Of a stretch of 64,000 nt of DNA, positions 1-13,801 are shown piece by piece (position 1 is the first letter of the stretch; each line of letters begins with the position of its first letter). The position numbers were made by a program, and so were the translations under genes. Source of the DNA: Hippasteria phrygiana (Eukaryota > Echinodermata > Asteroidea > Valvatida > Goniasteridae). The notes under the pieces were generated by a model, which was given only the letters and a program-made list of their open reading frames with translations, had not been told where the DNA came from and did no database searches. The stretch lies in the NCBI GenBank assembly GCA_037893225.1, contig JAZGUH010000533.1, forward strand, positions 1,984,001-2,048,000, read 5' to 3'.

Positions 1-648
1 TAGCATTTGTAAACGTTTTCTTTCTTACCGTTCACTTTGGCTACTTTTAAACTTGGCAGACACTTACCCCAACTGCTCACAACGTGTGCCAAACTTTTAC
101 GTCATGATGATGTCATCACATGTCACGTGACGTCATCTTAAAGGGGCATTTTTTCGAAGCCATATATCTACAAAAGTACAAGTCCGATTAAGTTGAAAAG
201 TAATATCTAGGTAGCCTAGTAGGTTTATAGATGAAAATTGACATTACATTATGATGACGTCATCACATGTTACGTGACGTCATCTTAAAGGGGCAGTTTT
301 TGAAGCCATATATATTAAGAAGTACAAGTCCGATTAAGTTGAAACGTGGTATCTAACATGAATTTTAAACAATTTTGTATAATTATTTTTGTAATATATT
401 TTTAGGTCATACACACTTAAATATAAATGTGAAAAATGTGTGACGTCTGATGACGTAATCATGGTCATCAACTGCTTGTATGCTCACATTTCTAAAAAGA
501 TTATGAATAAGCACGTGATTGCTTGACCTAGACGACCATAAAACGAGATATTTTATCCACCATTGAAATCTCAAGAATAAGAATCAAACTACCAAAAAAA
601 ACCAAAACGAAACAGCCCTGTGTTTGTCCACAAACACTAAAGCTCTAG
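1..648 (+). mobile_element. Helitron-like element, copy 1 (5' end cut by window)
   Basis: The sequence starts with the same block found about 85 bases inside the 5' end of the copy at 3552 (TAGCATTTGTAAACG, then CTTTGGCTACTTTTAAAC). It carries TGACGTCA palindromes. It ends with a near-perfect hairpin, GTGTTTGTCCACAAACAC, at about 620-637, then a short spacer and CTAG at 645-648, followed by a T-rich flank. A hairpin shortly upstream of a terminal CTRR is the known 3' signature of Helitrons. No coding sequence remains, so it is a non-autonomous copy. Confidence 0.6.
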
Positions 649-1449
649 TTTTTTATTATTATTATTATAAACGGACAATAGGGGGCGCTCAGGAGATAAG
701 TGTTATCATTGTAAGGAATAGCCTTTAGTGCTGCCGCCCGAACATCGGGTGCGTAATTGCTCCCTATTGTTGGCTTGTGGCTATTAAAAAATGCATTAGA
801 AAAAATGCACCATGTCTTTTGTTATTGCGTGTCAATCTGGGCAAACTGGGAATATGAAGATTTAAAAAAACCTCAACAACCCCCCCACCCCCCCACCAAA
901 AAAAAAGTCCCACTGAAAACAGGTGTCCCAGAAACTTTAAATGCCCCACCAAAAAAACATAGGTTAATCCGAAATTATAAAAACTTAAAAGAATCCCTCC
1001 AGAAACAATATTCCCCAATTACTCCACAAAGACAACATCAAAAATTAAAATTTCACATCCAAGGAGACACTAATAAAACCCGGAAGTAATATTGGCGCCC
1101 TCTCTTGCCCGATTCCAGCAAATGCAAAACGAAAGCAAAATGTCACTCGGCACGATTTGTGCGAGTAACCTACTTGCCTGATTCTTCTCTGCGAATCTCT
1201 CAGCGATGATGACTTCTCCGGATTCAGGTTGTCAAATATTACACAATTTTCTCTTCAAAGTTTTATATTTATTTCATTTTATTCATCACCATCAGTTAAA
1301 TATTATAATAACAGACGTACATACATGTACCAACATACGTTCATCTTTTCATGAGTTCGGACGTGCGTTACACAATTACAACACGCGCGCACATGTACAA
1401 ATACATGTAGCACGTAACTTGTGCACAACGAATGGGAAAAACTGCACTC

Positions 1450-1528
1450 CGGTTGTAGCGAGGTTCCAGCTATAACGACAGAATTGTGAAAGTCCGCCGG
1501 ACCTCGTTATAACGGGAGTCGACTGTAC
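1450..1528 (-). mobile_element. Pogo/Tigger-like MITE end
   Basis: On the minus strand the segment begins TACAGTCGACTCCCGTTATA and continues ACGAGGTCCGGCGG. It contains an internal imperfect palindrome around GTTATAACG and GTTATAGC. The start CAGTCGACTC..CGTTATAACG resembles the inverted ends of pogo/Tigger-type elements. The second end was not identified, so this is a fragment. Confidence 0.35.
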
Positions 1529-1774
1529 ATGTATGAACCCAATCGGATCTACGGATGGGCCCTTCAAAAATGCACATTTAAGATGACTTCACATGACACG
1601 TAATGACGTCAGAGTAATATACATGAATTCAGCACAGGGTCTCAGTCTATGCAAACTTAAGATAGAAGTCTGTTTAATGGCAAAAGTGACGTCCAGAATA
1701 AAACATGTACATTGTCTATGGGATTTTTGATAGGAGAACAAGAAGAAGTCGGGAAAAAATAATCAGAAACAATG

Positions 1775-1838
1775 GCTTTAAAAATAAAATCTTAACAAAA
1801 ACAAGACCCGTTTCAGCTGAGTGGCGAAACAGCTAAAA
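1775..1838 (-). mobile_element. Solo Helitron-like 5' end remnant
   Basis: Read on the minus strand, this is a diverged version of the 5' terminus at 3552: AGCTGTTTCGCC, an inverted partner GAAACGGG, then CTTGTTTTTGTTAAGATTTT. The rest of the element is not visible next to it, so it is either a truncated copy or a very decayed one. Confidence 0.4.
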
Positions 1839-3340
1839 AAAAACACGATATTAAAAGGAATAATGCCTGGTTAGCATTTTGTTAAAAGAAAACATTACTA
1901 CATGTACATGTACAGTACATTGCAATTGAAACTTAACTCTGGGAATTGGAAAGGGAAAATTTGGGAAAAGAATTCGCATTCGCATTCTGCATGCAACTTC
2001 CCCCACCCCACCCCCCCCCCCCCCCTCCCGCGATTTCGCAGCGAATCAGGTTTGAAAACTGTGCAAAAATGTTGCAAAAACAGTGCGAACATTTTGCGAA
2101 CTCGGTGTGAAAATCAATTTGAGAAAATGGTGTGAAAAACTTTTGAAAATGGTGCGAAAAACTTTTGATAATGGTGCGAAAAACCTGTGCTAAAAACTTG
2201 CGAAAACTTGCAAAAACGGTGCAAAAAACCTGCCAAAACGGTGAGAAAAACTTGTGCGAACTGTGCGAAGAAATGTGCGAACTTGTCCGAGTCACGTCAG
2301 TGTGCGTAAGGCCCCACCGCGTGCCTTGCTGTTTTAGCCGGCCGTCCACATGCAGATAGAACATCCCGTCAGCGAAATTCCCCTCCAGAAAGCTCCAAAA
2401 TGGGTCTCGAAAAAAATCTATGAAATCTCATCCAGTTTGACAAGAATACATGTACTTTTATAGCACGTGTTCATTCTTGCCGAATACGTAAACAACTGTT
2501 TGCCAATAGACTTCACATCTAGTCTTTAATTTACCATATTTTGTTCTACATATTCGATTCAAGCACCAGTCCACACACAAAAAATACACCAGTTCATCAC
2601 GGACTAGAACATGTCTATGGAACGTACGTAGGGAGAATTTAGTTAGCCGGTGGCCCGCTGCATGTGTAGACTTCAACAAATACGCTGCTTCCACAGTGCT
2701 CCGCGCAATGTGTAAATCGAATCGTTGTACTTCTTGACAAATTCTTTATACGTCATGCTGGGCATGGGCCGCGCTGCCGGCCAGGCCCACTCGTGTACGT
2801 GCATGTATCCTCGGCCTTGGAGTTAAACTGACTTTTGGTTTTCGCATTAGTTTTAAACAAAATGAGAAACAATATATGAATTTATTATGCGTTTCATATC
2901 CCTTCCTCCATGTTCATATGAGCCTGATTTTGAAAAAATCGGACTTGGCCACGGACAAGAAACGGTAGCCCGCGAGACGCCTGATTTTGTTTGTCCCACA
3001 TCTGGCGATAGGATTTGTCGGTAATGGGTCAACTCGTATCCGAGTCAACTATTTACAATTTGGAACTCCATTTTAACAGTCTCAAATCCTCTAATTTTAA
3101 TAGAGTTTGCAATATACTCTAGGTTATGGTTTTCATGTAACCAATATACATGTACATCTCCACGTACGACACCATCAAATTCAGGAATTTTCCACATTGG
3201 GCTATAACTGGTACTCCATAAAATGGTACTCCATAAAAAGCTGGTTTTTTTAAATATCAATGTATTTCGAACATAGAAAAATCATATACATGTAAGTTAA
3301 ATAAAAATTATACCTATTTTTAAATGATTCAAATTTATTT

Positions 3341-3446
3341 TTGCAATAGAATCCCAATGGGTCACAAACAGTTACTTGACTGATTTTGACCCATACAACA
3401 ACATGGCTCAGAAGTCAGAATTATTTTTGCATAGGAGGGTTATTAA
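3341..3446 (+). repeat. Left arm of an outer inverted repeat
   Basis: About 95 bases here (ATAGAATCCCAATGGGTCAC through GCATAGGAGGGT) are repeated in inverted orientation at about 6596-6695, differing at only a few positions. The two arms bracket a piggyBac-like MITE, which in turn is split by a Helitron-like element. This is the outermost layer of a three-level nest. Confidence 0.75.
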
Positions 3447-3551
3447 CCCTTTGCGTACGGAAGACGCCATATGGCGCAAAAAAAACAGTGCCACCAGGCC
3501 GGATGACGCCAATTGCCGCTGTTTGTGCAGTTTCAATCCATTGTTGGATTA
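3447..3551 (+). mobile_element. piggyBac-like MITE, left half
   Basis: It starts right after TTAA at 3443-3446 with CCCTTTGCGTACGG. It matches the uninterrupted copy at 17979-18190 up to GGATTA and then stops abruptly at the Helitron-like insertion. The right half resumes at 6484. TTAA target sites and CCC-starting ends are typical of the piggyBac superfamily. The superfamily call is inference from the ends only. Confidence 0.65.
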
Positions 3552-3593
3552 TTGGCTGTTTCGAAAGTTTTTCGAAACAGCCCTTGTTTTCGT

Positions 3594-3626
<33 letters not shown>

Positions 3627-6483
3627 CTTTTTCAGACTTTTTGCCCATAGCATTTGTACACGATTTCTTTCTGCCTGGCACTTTGGCTACTTTTATGCAG
3701 CCGATTGCCTTTAAACTAAACAGACACTTAGACCAACTGCTCAGAATGTGCCCCGAACTTTTACGTCATGATGACGTCATCACGTGATTTTTTATGAATT
3801 TTTGAAATTTGAAAATCGTAACATTCTTTTCAATATATCTAGCGAACAAAACAAGATATTTTCAAAATTCTTTTTGTTACAGCTTTGGTATGTCTCAAAG
3901 ATATGCCCTAAAAAGCGAAAATTCTGTGACGTCATGATGACGTCATCAAAAATGTGTTTTTTTGTTAACGCATGTAAGGGTCAATCCGATTACAAAAATG
4001 TATACATTGAATTTTTCTGTACCCAATTCCAAAATTTCATGATCGTGGCTTACTCAAGTAAGAAATAAGAGCCATTTCAAAATTTAGACCAAATTCAATA
4101 TAACACAAAGGAATTCTGGGACGGGCAGATAACCATGGCTATTATGTGCTTGCTGTTTATAAAAGGGGTTGATTTCTAGTCTTTTTTCAAGTCGCTGAAT
4201 TGTTGAAGTTTTAAAATCGTAACATTCTTTTCAATATATCTAGCGAACAAAACAAGATATTTTCAAAATTCTTTTTGTTATAGCTTTGGTATGTCTCAAA
4301 GATATGCCCTAAAAAGCGAAAATTGTGTGACGTCATGATGACGTCATCAACAAATCTTTTTTTTTAAACGCATGTAAGGGTCAATCCGATTACAAAAATG
4401 TAATCATTGAATTTTTCTGTACGTAATTCCAAAATTTCATGATCGTGGCTCACTCAAGTAAGAAATGACAGCCATTTCAAAATTTAGACCAAATTCAATA
4501 TAACACAAAGGAATTCTGGGACGGGCAGATAACCATGGCTATGATGTGCTTACAGTTTATAAAAGGGGTTGATTTCTAGTCTTTTTTCAAGTCGCTGAAT
4601 CTTTAAAAAACTTATATCGTAACATTCTTTTCAATATATCTAGCGAACAAAACAAGACATTTTCAAAAATCTTTTTGTTATAGCTTTGGTATGTCTCAAA
4701 GATATGCCCTAAAAAGCGAAAATTGTGTGACGTCATGATGACGTCATCAAAAATATGTTTTTTTTTAACGCATGTAACGGTCAATCCGATTACAAAAATG
4801 TATACATTGAATTTTTCTGTACCCAATTCCAAAATTTCATGATCGTGGCTTACTCAAGTAAGAAATAAGAGCCATTTCAAAATTTAGACCAAATTCAATA
4901 TAACACAAAGGAATTCTGGGACGGGCAGATAACCATGGCTATTATGTGCTTGCTGTTTATAAAAGGGGTTGATTTCTAGTCTTTTTTCAAGTCGCTGAAT
5001 TGTTGAAGTTTTAAAATCGTAACATTCTTTTCAATATATCTAGCGAACAAAACAAGATATTTTCAAAATTCTTTTTGTTATAGCTTTGGTATGTCTCAAA
5101 GATATGCCCTAAAAAGCGAAAATTGTGTGACGTCATGATGACGTCATCAACAAATCTTTTTTTTTAAACGCATGTAAGGGTCAATCCGATTACAAAAATG
5201 TAATCATTGAATTTTTCTGTACGTAATTCCAAAATTTCATGATCGTGGCTCACTCAAGTAAGAAATGACAGCCATTTCAAAATTTAGACCAAATTCAATA
5301 TAACACAAAGGAATTCTGGGACGGGCAGATAACCATGGCTATGATGTGCTTACAGTTTATAAAAGGGGTTGATTTCTAGTCTTTTTTCAAGTCGCTGAAT
5401 CTTTAAAAAACTTATATCGTAACATTCTTTTCAATATATCTAGCGAACAAAACAAGACATTTTCAAAAATCTTTTTGTTATAGCTTTGGTATGTCTCAAA
5501 GATATGCCCTAAAAAGCGAAAATTGTGTGACGTCATGATGACGTCATCAAAAATATGTTTTTTTTTAACGCATGTAACGGTCAATCCGATTACAAAAATG
5601 TATACATTGAATTTTTCTGTACCCAATTCCAAAATTTCATGATCGTGGCTTACTCAAGTAAGAAATAAGAGCCATTTCAAAATTTAGACCAAATTCAATA
5701 TAACACAAAGGAATTCTGGGACGGGCAGATAACCATGGCTATTATGTGCTTGCTGTTTATAAAAGGGGTTGATTTCTAGTCTTTTTTCAAGTCGCTGAAT
5801 TTTTGAAGTTTTAAAATCGTAACATTCTTTTCAATATATCTAGCGAACAAAACAAGATATTTTCAAAATTCTTTTTGTTACAGCTTTGGTATGTCTCAAA
5901 GATATGCCCTAAAAAGCGAAAATTGTGTGACGTCATGATGACGTCATAAAAAAAAAAAATTTTTCAAGTCGCTAGAATATTGCCCATAGCATTTGTAAAC
6001 TTTTTCTTTCTTACCGGCCACTTTGGCTACTTTTAAACTTAGCAGACACTTACTCCAACTGCTCAGAATGTGTGCCTAACTTTTACGTCATGATGACGTC
6101 ATCACATGTCACGTGACGTCATCTTAAAGGGGCATTTTTCGAAGCCATATATCTACAAATGTACAAGTCCGATTCAGTTGAAACACACCATTTAGGTATG
6201 CCACCCGGTGTCATAGATGAAAATTGACATGACGTTATGATGAAGTCATTACATGTTATGTGATGTCATCTTAAAGGGGCATTCGCTAGGCTATTTCCCA
6301 TAGCATTTGTACACGATTCCTTTTTTTAAACCAATCCTTCACACATCCAATAACAACATCTTCATCCCTCCGTCATTGTTAACTAACAAACAACTTTAAA
6401 TATTGCATACACATTTGACATCCAAACTAACAATAAAAAAATTCGAAACAGCCCTGTGTTTGTCCACAAACACTTGCCTCTAG
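3552..6483 (+). mobile_element. Helitron-like element, copy 2 (complete, 2.9 kb)
   Basis: Comparison with the empty site at 18063-18070 fixes both ends: the left flank stops at GGATTA and the right flank resumes TTGTGTATG. The element begins TTGGCTGTTTCGAAAG with an immediate inverted partner (CTTTCGAAACAGCC type), then CTTGTTTTCGTTAAGA and a T run. It ends with the hairpin GTGTTTGTCCACAAACAC and CTAG. No target duplication is visible, as expected for Helitrons, although the first bases are TT rather than the usual TC. The interior is a CRE-palindrome satellite array with no coding capacity. Internal repeats of the block near the 5' end (about 5985 and 6297) suggest a composite history. Confidence 0.7.
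3790..5960 (+). repeat. About 400-bp satellite in 800-bp higher-order units
   Basis: Five full units of about 400 bases start at about 3790, 4191, 4591, 4991 and 5391, followed by a partial unit at 5791. Units alternate between two variants, so 4191-4990 and 4991-5790 are almost identical 800-bp dimers. Each unit contains GTGACGTCATGATGACGTCA, a conserved TTTCAATATATCTAGCG block and the end GGTTGATTTCTAGTC. Identical 81-residue open frames on the minus strand are by-products of the duplication. Confidence 0.85.
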
Positions 6484-6591
6484 TTGTGTATGTTATGCTT
6501 GACTGCACAAACACATTGTGGCCATTTCGCTTGGCTGCCAGAGCCGCCGCGACACCCCGACGTCTCCCGTAAAAAAACATACTCAAGGGGT
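6484..6591 (+). mobile_element. piggyBac-like MITE, right half
   Basis: This continues the MITE interrupted at 3551, matching 18067-18190 closely. It ends with CTCAAGGGG next to TTAA. The outer inverted repeat then resumes with CACCCTCCTATGC. Confidence 0.65.
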
Positions 6592-6595
6592 TAAC

Positions 6596-6695
6596 ACCCT
6601 CCTATGCAAAAATACATTCTGAGCCATGTTGTTGTATGGGTCAAAATCAGTCAAGTGACTGTTTGTGACCCGTTGGGATTCTATGCATACAAACT
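6596..6695 (-). repeat. Right arm of the outer inverted repeat
   Basis: This is the inverted counterpart of 3341-3442, containing CATGTTGTTGTATGGGTC and GACTGTTTGTGACCC. It closes the three-level nested structure. Confidence 0.75.
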
Positions 6696-9223
<2,528 letters not shown>

Positions 9224-9590
9224 AAAGGCTTCGAACCCTCAAGGCCAAGGCTTCGACCCCTCAAGGCCAAGGCTTCGACCCCTCAAGGCCAAGGCTTCGA
9301 CCCCTCAAGGCCAAGGCTTCGACCCCTCAAGGCCAAGGCTTCGACCCCTCAAGGCCAAGGCTTCGACCCCTCAAGGCCAAGGCTTCGGCCCCTCAAGGCC
9401 AAGGCTTCGACCCTCAGGGCCAAGGCTTCGACCCTCAGGGCCAAGGCTTCGACCCTCAGGGCCAAGGCTACGACCCTCAGGGCCAAGGCTTCGACCCTCA
9501 GGGCCAAGGCTTCGACCCTCAGGGCCAAGGCTACGACCCTCAGGGCCAAGGCTTCGACCCTCAGGGCCAAGGCTTCGACCCTCAGGGCCA
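9224..9590 (+). repeat. Minisatellite switching from 22-bp to 21-bp units
   Basis: There are about 17 tandem units. The first eight are 22 bases (AAGGCTTCGACCCCTCAAGG plus CC). The last nine are 21 bases (AAGGCTTCGACCCTCAGGGC plus C), with TTC or TAC variants. Because 21 is a multiple of three, the second half reads as a 7-residue repeat in an open frame of 150 codons (9173-9625 plus) and in another on the minus strand. I consider both frames by-products. Confidence 0.9.
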
Positions 9591-9689
9591 AGAAACTGTC
9601 ATTTTTTGCAATCAGAATATCGTGACTGCCTCGTATCAAAATACAATTTCAGGTCTTCAGGATTTACTCTGTTATTAAATATGACCAAC

Positions 9690-11428
9690 AAATTGGTGTA
9701 AAGGAGCATTTTTGAAAGGCCCATATCTAGAGAACCGTAGGTCTGATTTATTTCAAAATTGCTTAGTTGGTTGTCGGGCAGCATTCGTAAAAGATGGAAA
9801 TAAATGATGACGTCATGATGACGTCATCAAGGGTCACGTGACGTCATCTTTTCTCTTCACGTATTTCTAATCGTTTTGAAAACGGAATCAAACTTCACCT
9901 TAATAATCGTTTCGCATGATTTCGAAGTTCATTCCAAATCCTCGTTCATTCATACTTCACGTACCAATTAATTTTCTTTTTATTTTTTGTCAACACCGGT
10001 CCATTGGTTTAACACACATTTTCATTCTCGTCGCCACTTTTCGTCTTTAACTTTCTTCAATCAGACTGAGAAGTACACCAATAATTTATCATCATTCGCT
10101 GATGTGCATATAACAATGACGTCATGATGACGTCAGCAGTTGTCAAGTTATGACCTTCTTGAATATTAATTAGGCGATTTTGTGGAACCCATATCTGAAA
10201 AACGAAGGCGGTGGCGTTATTTCTCTCTATTGCAAAGTCTTTGTTGGGTGCCCAAAATGTATCTGCGTGAGTGAAATTTTCGTGACGTCATCCTGACGTC
10301 ATCTGGAGGTCATTAAATTCAATCTAGAATTTAGTTTATTTAGCAATCGCGTATGACAAAAACCTCAGGAAGTTTTATCCATTGTATTTTCGTGTACCTA
10401 ATTCCAACTTTTCGTGATCGTAGCTCACTCCATTCTCAAAATATGCCCATTTCAAATTTTAGCTCAAAACAATATGATAACAAAGGAATTCTGGGAAGGC
10501 AGTAACCATGAGTATCTTGTGGCGGTCCGCGTACAAATCTCATTTTTTTTCGTCTCTCGGGTTTCCCATTTTCAGACTCCTCTCCCATAGGGTTTGTGCA
10601 CGTCTTTTTCCAACAGGGCATTTGGGCACTTTGGTAAATCCGATCGACTTGAGACTTGGCACACAGAGGTCACGTGACGTCATCTTAAAGGTGCATTTTT
10701 GAAGGGCACATATATATCGAGAACCGTAGGTCCGATTAATTTCAAAGTTGCCTAATTGGTTGTCGGGCAGTATTTGTAAAACATGAAAATAAATCATGAC
10801 GTCATGATGACGTCATCAGGGGTCACGTGACGTCATCTTAAAGGTGCATTTTTCAATGGCCCATATCTAGAGAACCGTAGGTCCGAATAAATTCAAAGTT
10901 AGTTTGTTGGTCAGGCAGTATGTGTAAAACATGAAAATAAATGATGATGTCATGATGACGTCATCTTAAAGGTGCATTTTTGAAAGGCCCATATCGCGAG
11001 AACCGTAGGTCCGATTAACTTCAAAGTTGCTAAATTGGTTGGCCAGCAAGCGGAAAAGATGAAAATAAATAATGATATTGTGATGACGTCATCAGGGGTC
11101 ACGTGACGTCATCCTAAAGGTGCATTTTTGAAGGGCACATATCTAGAGAACCGTAGGTCCGATTAATTTCAAAGTTGGTTAATTGGTTGGCCAACATATG
11201 CAAAAGTTGAAAATAAATGACGACGTCATAATGACGTCATCAAGGGTCACGTGACGTCATCTTTTCTCTTCACTTATTTCTAATCGTTTTGAAAACGGAA
11301 TCAAACTTCACCTTAATCGTTTCGCATGATTTCGAAGTTCATTCCAAATCCTTGATCATTCATACTTCACGTACCAATTACGAACTGAAACAGCTCTGTG
11401 TTTGTCCACAAACACATCTTAGGTCTCG
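9690..11428 (+). mobile_element. Helitron-like element, copy 3 (5' end uncertain)
   Basis: Four to five diverged units each hold GAACCGTAGGTCCGATTA followed by TGACGTCATGATGACGTCA and GGTCACGTGACGTCATC. The right end carries the family hairpin TGTGTTTGTCCACAAACACA at about 11398-11417, then a decayed CTCG where other copies have CTAG, and a TT flank. I could not place the 5' end: no TTGGCTGTTT terminus is visible, so the left coordinate is approximate. Confidence 0.5.
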
Positions 11429-13012
11429 TTCTTTTTTTCTTCTTCACATAACTTTCTTCTCCGGAGTTGTTTGACTACATGCAAACTCATATCAAGTTCA
11501 TATCTGGTACATATATGAACATCACATTGAAGATTCCGGAAAATGTAATGAGGTCATGATGATGTCATCAGGTATCAAATTACAAGCAATTAAACATTTC
11601 TATTTTTGATCTTTAAAAATCAATATAAAATCAACCTTGAAAGACCGGAACTTGATTTTTACGGCAATTGATAGGATAATAATAGATCTTCAATTTTGAT
11701 CGTGCGTGCAAAATCACGTGACCCTTCCTTCCGGTCGAAACCGGAAGTGCTTTATAATTTGAAAGTGGAAACAGATTTGAACTTGCTTTCAACGATGTTA
11801 GTCTTTGGCCAGGCTGAACTTTTCAAAAATGTGTGCGGTGACGTCATAAAATATTCGAGCGCCCTCTAGCGGCAGGTTGAAAAATGTTCAAAATGAACTT
11901 TCAGTCGATGTGTGTGGCGAAGTTTGCTGAAATCACTTTATAATTGATATATATGATGACCTTCATGCAGGGAACACGTGTGCGAGGGCTCAGATTGATG
12001 ACGTCATCAGACCGGAAGTGACAATGAAAAGACGTTGAAACCTTCAAAAATCGCTAAAAAATCAACCGCGAGAGATACAATCCAGATTTTTGCTTCAGAT
12101 AGCACAGTTGACATAGCTCTCGAGCTCTCTGGTAATGACGTCACGATGACGTCATCAAGTATCAGATTACAAACAATCAAAGATTTCCAGATTGAATCTT
12201 TGAAAATCAATATAAAATCAACCGAGAGAGAGACCTGATTTTTATTTTTACAGGAAGTGCTAGAATAATCCAGGGTCTTCGTGCAAAATCACATGACCCT
12301 TCCTTCCGGTTCAAACCGGAAGTGCCTTATAATTTGAAAGTGAAAGAACTTTCAGTCGATGTGTGAGGCGAAGTTTGAGGTAATCACTTTATAAATGCTA
12401 TATATGATGACCTTCAGGCAGGCAACACGTGTGCAAGGAGTCAGATCGATGACGTCATCAGACCGGAAGTTGCAACGAAAAGACCTTTAAACATTCAAAA
12501 ATTGCTAAAAAATCAACCGCGACAGATATAATTCAGATTTTAACTTCAAATGGCAGAGTAAGCATAGGTCTTAGCCTTTAATGTAATTACGTCATGATGA
12601 CGTCATCATGTATAAAATAACAAGCAATTCAAAATGAATAATATTAATCTTTGAAAATCAATATAAAATCAACTGTAAAAGACCTGAAATTTCTGTTTAC
12701 GGCAATTGATAGAGTAATACTTGGTCTTCATTTTTTATATTGAGTGAAAAATCACGAGACCCATCCTTCCGGTTGAAACCAGAAGTGCCTTATAATTTGA
12801 AATTGATTAAAGATATGAACTTGATGTTCTCAAATGTGATGTCTTGATGACGTCATCAAGGTCAAATTACAAGGCTCAAATCAACTTTTTTGAGATGTCC
12901 TTTTTCATAAACTTCAGCAAACAAGCTTTTCACACTTGCTGATAACAATCTTTCCTTATGTAATCAAACCCGAACAAGACCAACACCGTGTGATTGTAAT
13001 AACAATCTCTAG
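11429..13012 (+). mobile_element. Second Helitron-like type with CRE repeats
   Basis: Three diverged tandem units (near 11545, 12134 and 12588) share GACGTCATCA(A/G)GTAT, AATCAATATAAAATCAAC and CCTTCCTTCCGGT..AACCGGAAGTGC. The right end shows a hairpin different from the main family, GATTGT-AATA-ACAATC, followed by T and CTAG at 13009-13012, then TT. This resembles the 3' terminus rule of Helitrons with another stem. The left boundary is arbitrary: it abuts copy 3. Confidence 0.45.
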
Positions 13013-13215
13013 TTATGGTTGGATTTCACAAAATCCGTATTTTTAAACCCAAATTCGTACTTCGGTATTTCTTATGAATTTCCGTACAAAATACGTAAAT
13101 CCGTACTGATTGGCAGCTTTGCATTGCGCAGCTACGCACTGCGCAACATTTTTATAGCGTAAGTCTGGTGCCATGGCATACGTTAAGCACTGTTTTATGA
13201 AATCGGCTGCAGGAA
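13013..13215 (+). repeat. Dispersed repeat shared with 20152 and 23725
   Basis: The first part (TTATGGTTGGATTTCACAAA through TTGGCAGCT) is repeated at 20152-20262. The second part (GCGCAACATTTTTATAG, then CCATGGC, ending GAAATCGGCTGC) is repeated at 23725-23812. The three loci look like fragments of one or two old element families. No ends or target duplications were established. Confidence 0.6.
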
Positions 13216-13258
13216 AGTAGGGGGATTTTGATCTAGTTAGAGACAACAGGGGCCAATT

Positions 13259-13490
13259 TCATGAAGCTGCTCAGCACAAAAATTTGGTTAGCACCAGAAA
13301 GTCTTGCTTTGATAAATCAGGTTACCAGCTAACGTGCAATGGGATTTTCATGCTAAACACACAACAGCTGAATGCCAGCCACAAGCGATACACTTCACAT
13401 CAAAATCTGGTTGGTAATCCTGTTTTTACCAAGAAAGACTTTTCATGCTAAGCAAATTTTTGTGCTGAGCATCGCCGTATAATTGGCCCC
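13259..13490 (+). mobile_element. MITE, GGGGCCAATT family, copy 1
   Basis: It has inverted ends GGGGCCAATTTCATGAAG and, on the other strand, GGGGCCAATTATACGGCG, and further inverted pairing around GCTCAGCACAAAAATTTG. The length is 232 bases. A second full copy is at 50423-50662 and a broken one at about 61163-61305. No coding sequence. The superfamily is not determined. Confidence 0.75.
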
Positions 13491-13801
13491 AGGTGGGACT
13501 TTTGGTTGAAACAAGCCAGTCACTTCCCCAGTTGATGATGCTCTCAAGGTCCTCATTTAGAGAGGCACTTGCTTGATCATGAGATAGGGTAGACCGAGTA
13601 CCAGGAAGAGTTGCATAGTAACCAAAATCATGCGCTTTCTACATTACAGAAAAGGGAAAAAAATGTGGACACCTGGTAGAACAGGGAAATATAAAAACTG
13701 AGCAAAGTGTGAGTTGAAACTATGAAACCCCTCTCATATGAGAGTTAATAAAATATATGTGACATCTGCGGTTCTGCACCAACTGTTATGAATGCCTAAA
13801 C

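Larger units (their letters stand above)
649..3340. other. Cullin-2 intron sequence without recognised genes
   Basis: This stretch begins with an (ATT)n run at 651-667 and an A/C-rich low-complexity block at 860-1080. Around 2040-2290 there are many short degenerate repeats of the type GGTGCGAAAAAC, just right of a poly-C run at 2008-2025. Open frames on both strands are short and match nothing I recognise. It lies downstream of cullin-2 coding exon 7, so it is probably the next intron of that gene. Confidence 0.5.

Noticed and set aside
757..1089. 110-codon frame
   Set aside because: A/C-rich low-complexity sequence with lysine and proline runs and no family resemblance.
3045..3260. Minus-strand frame with a protein-like segment (VHVYWLHENHNLEYIANSIK)
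   Set aside because: No recognised family, no convincing splice sites, and it does not match any part of cullin-2; left unannotated.
4587..5632. Identical 81-codon minus-strand frames
   Set aside because: They repeat exactly 800 bases apart because of the satellite duplication and have no protein-like features.
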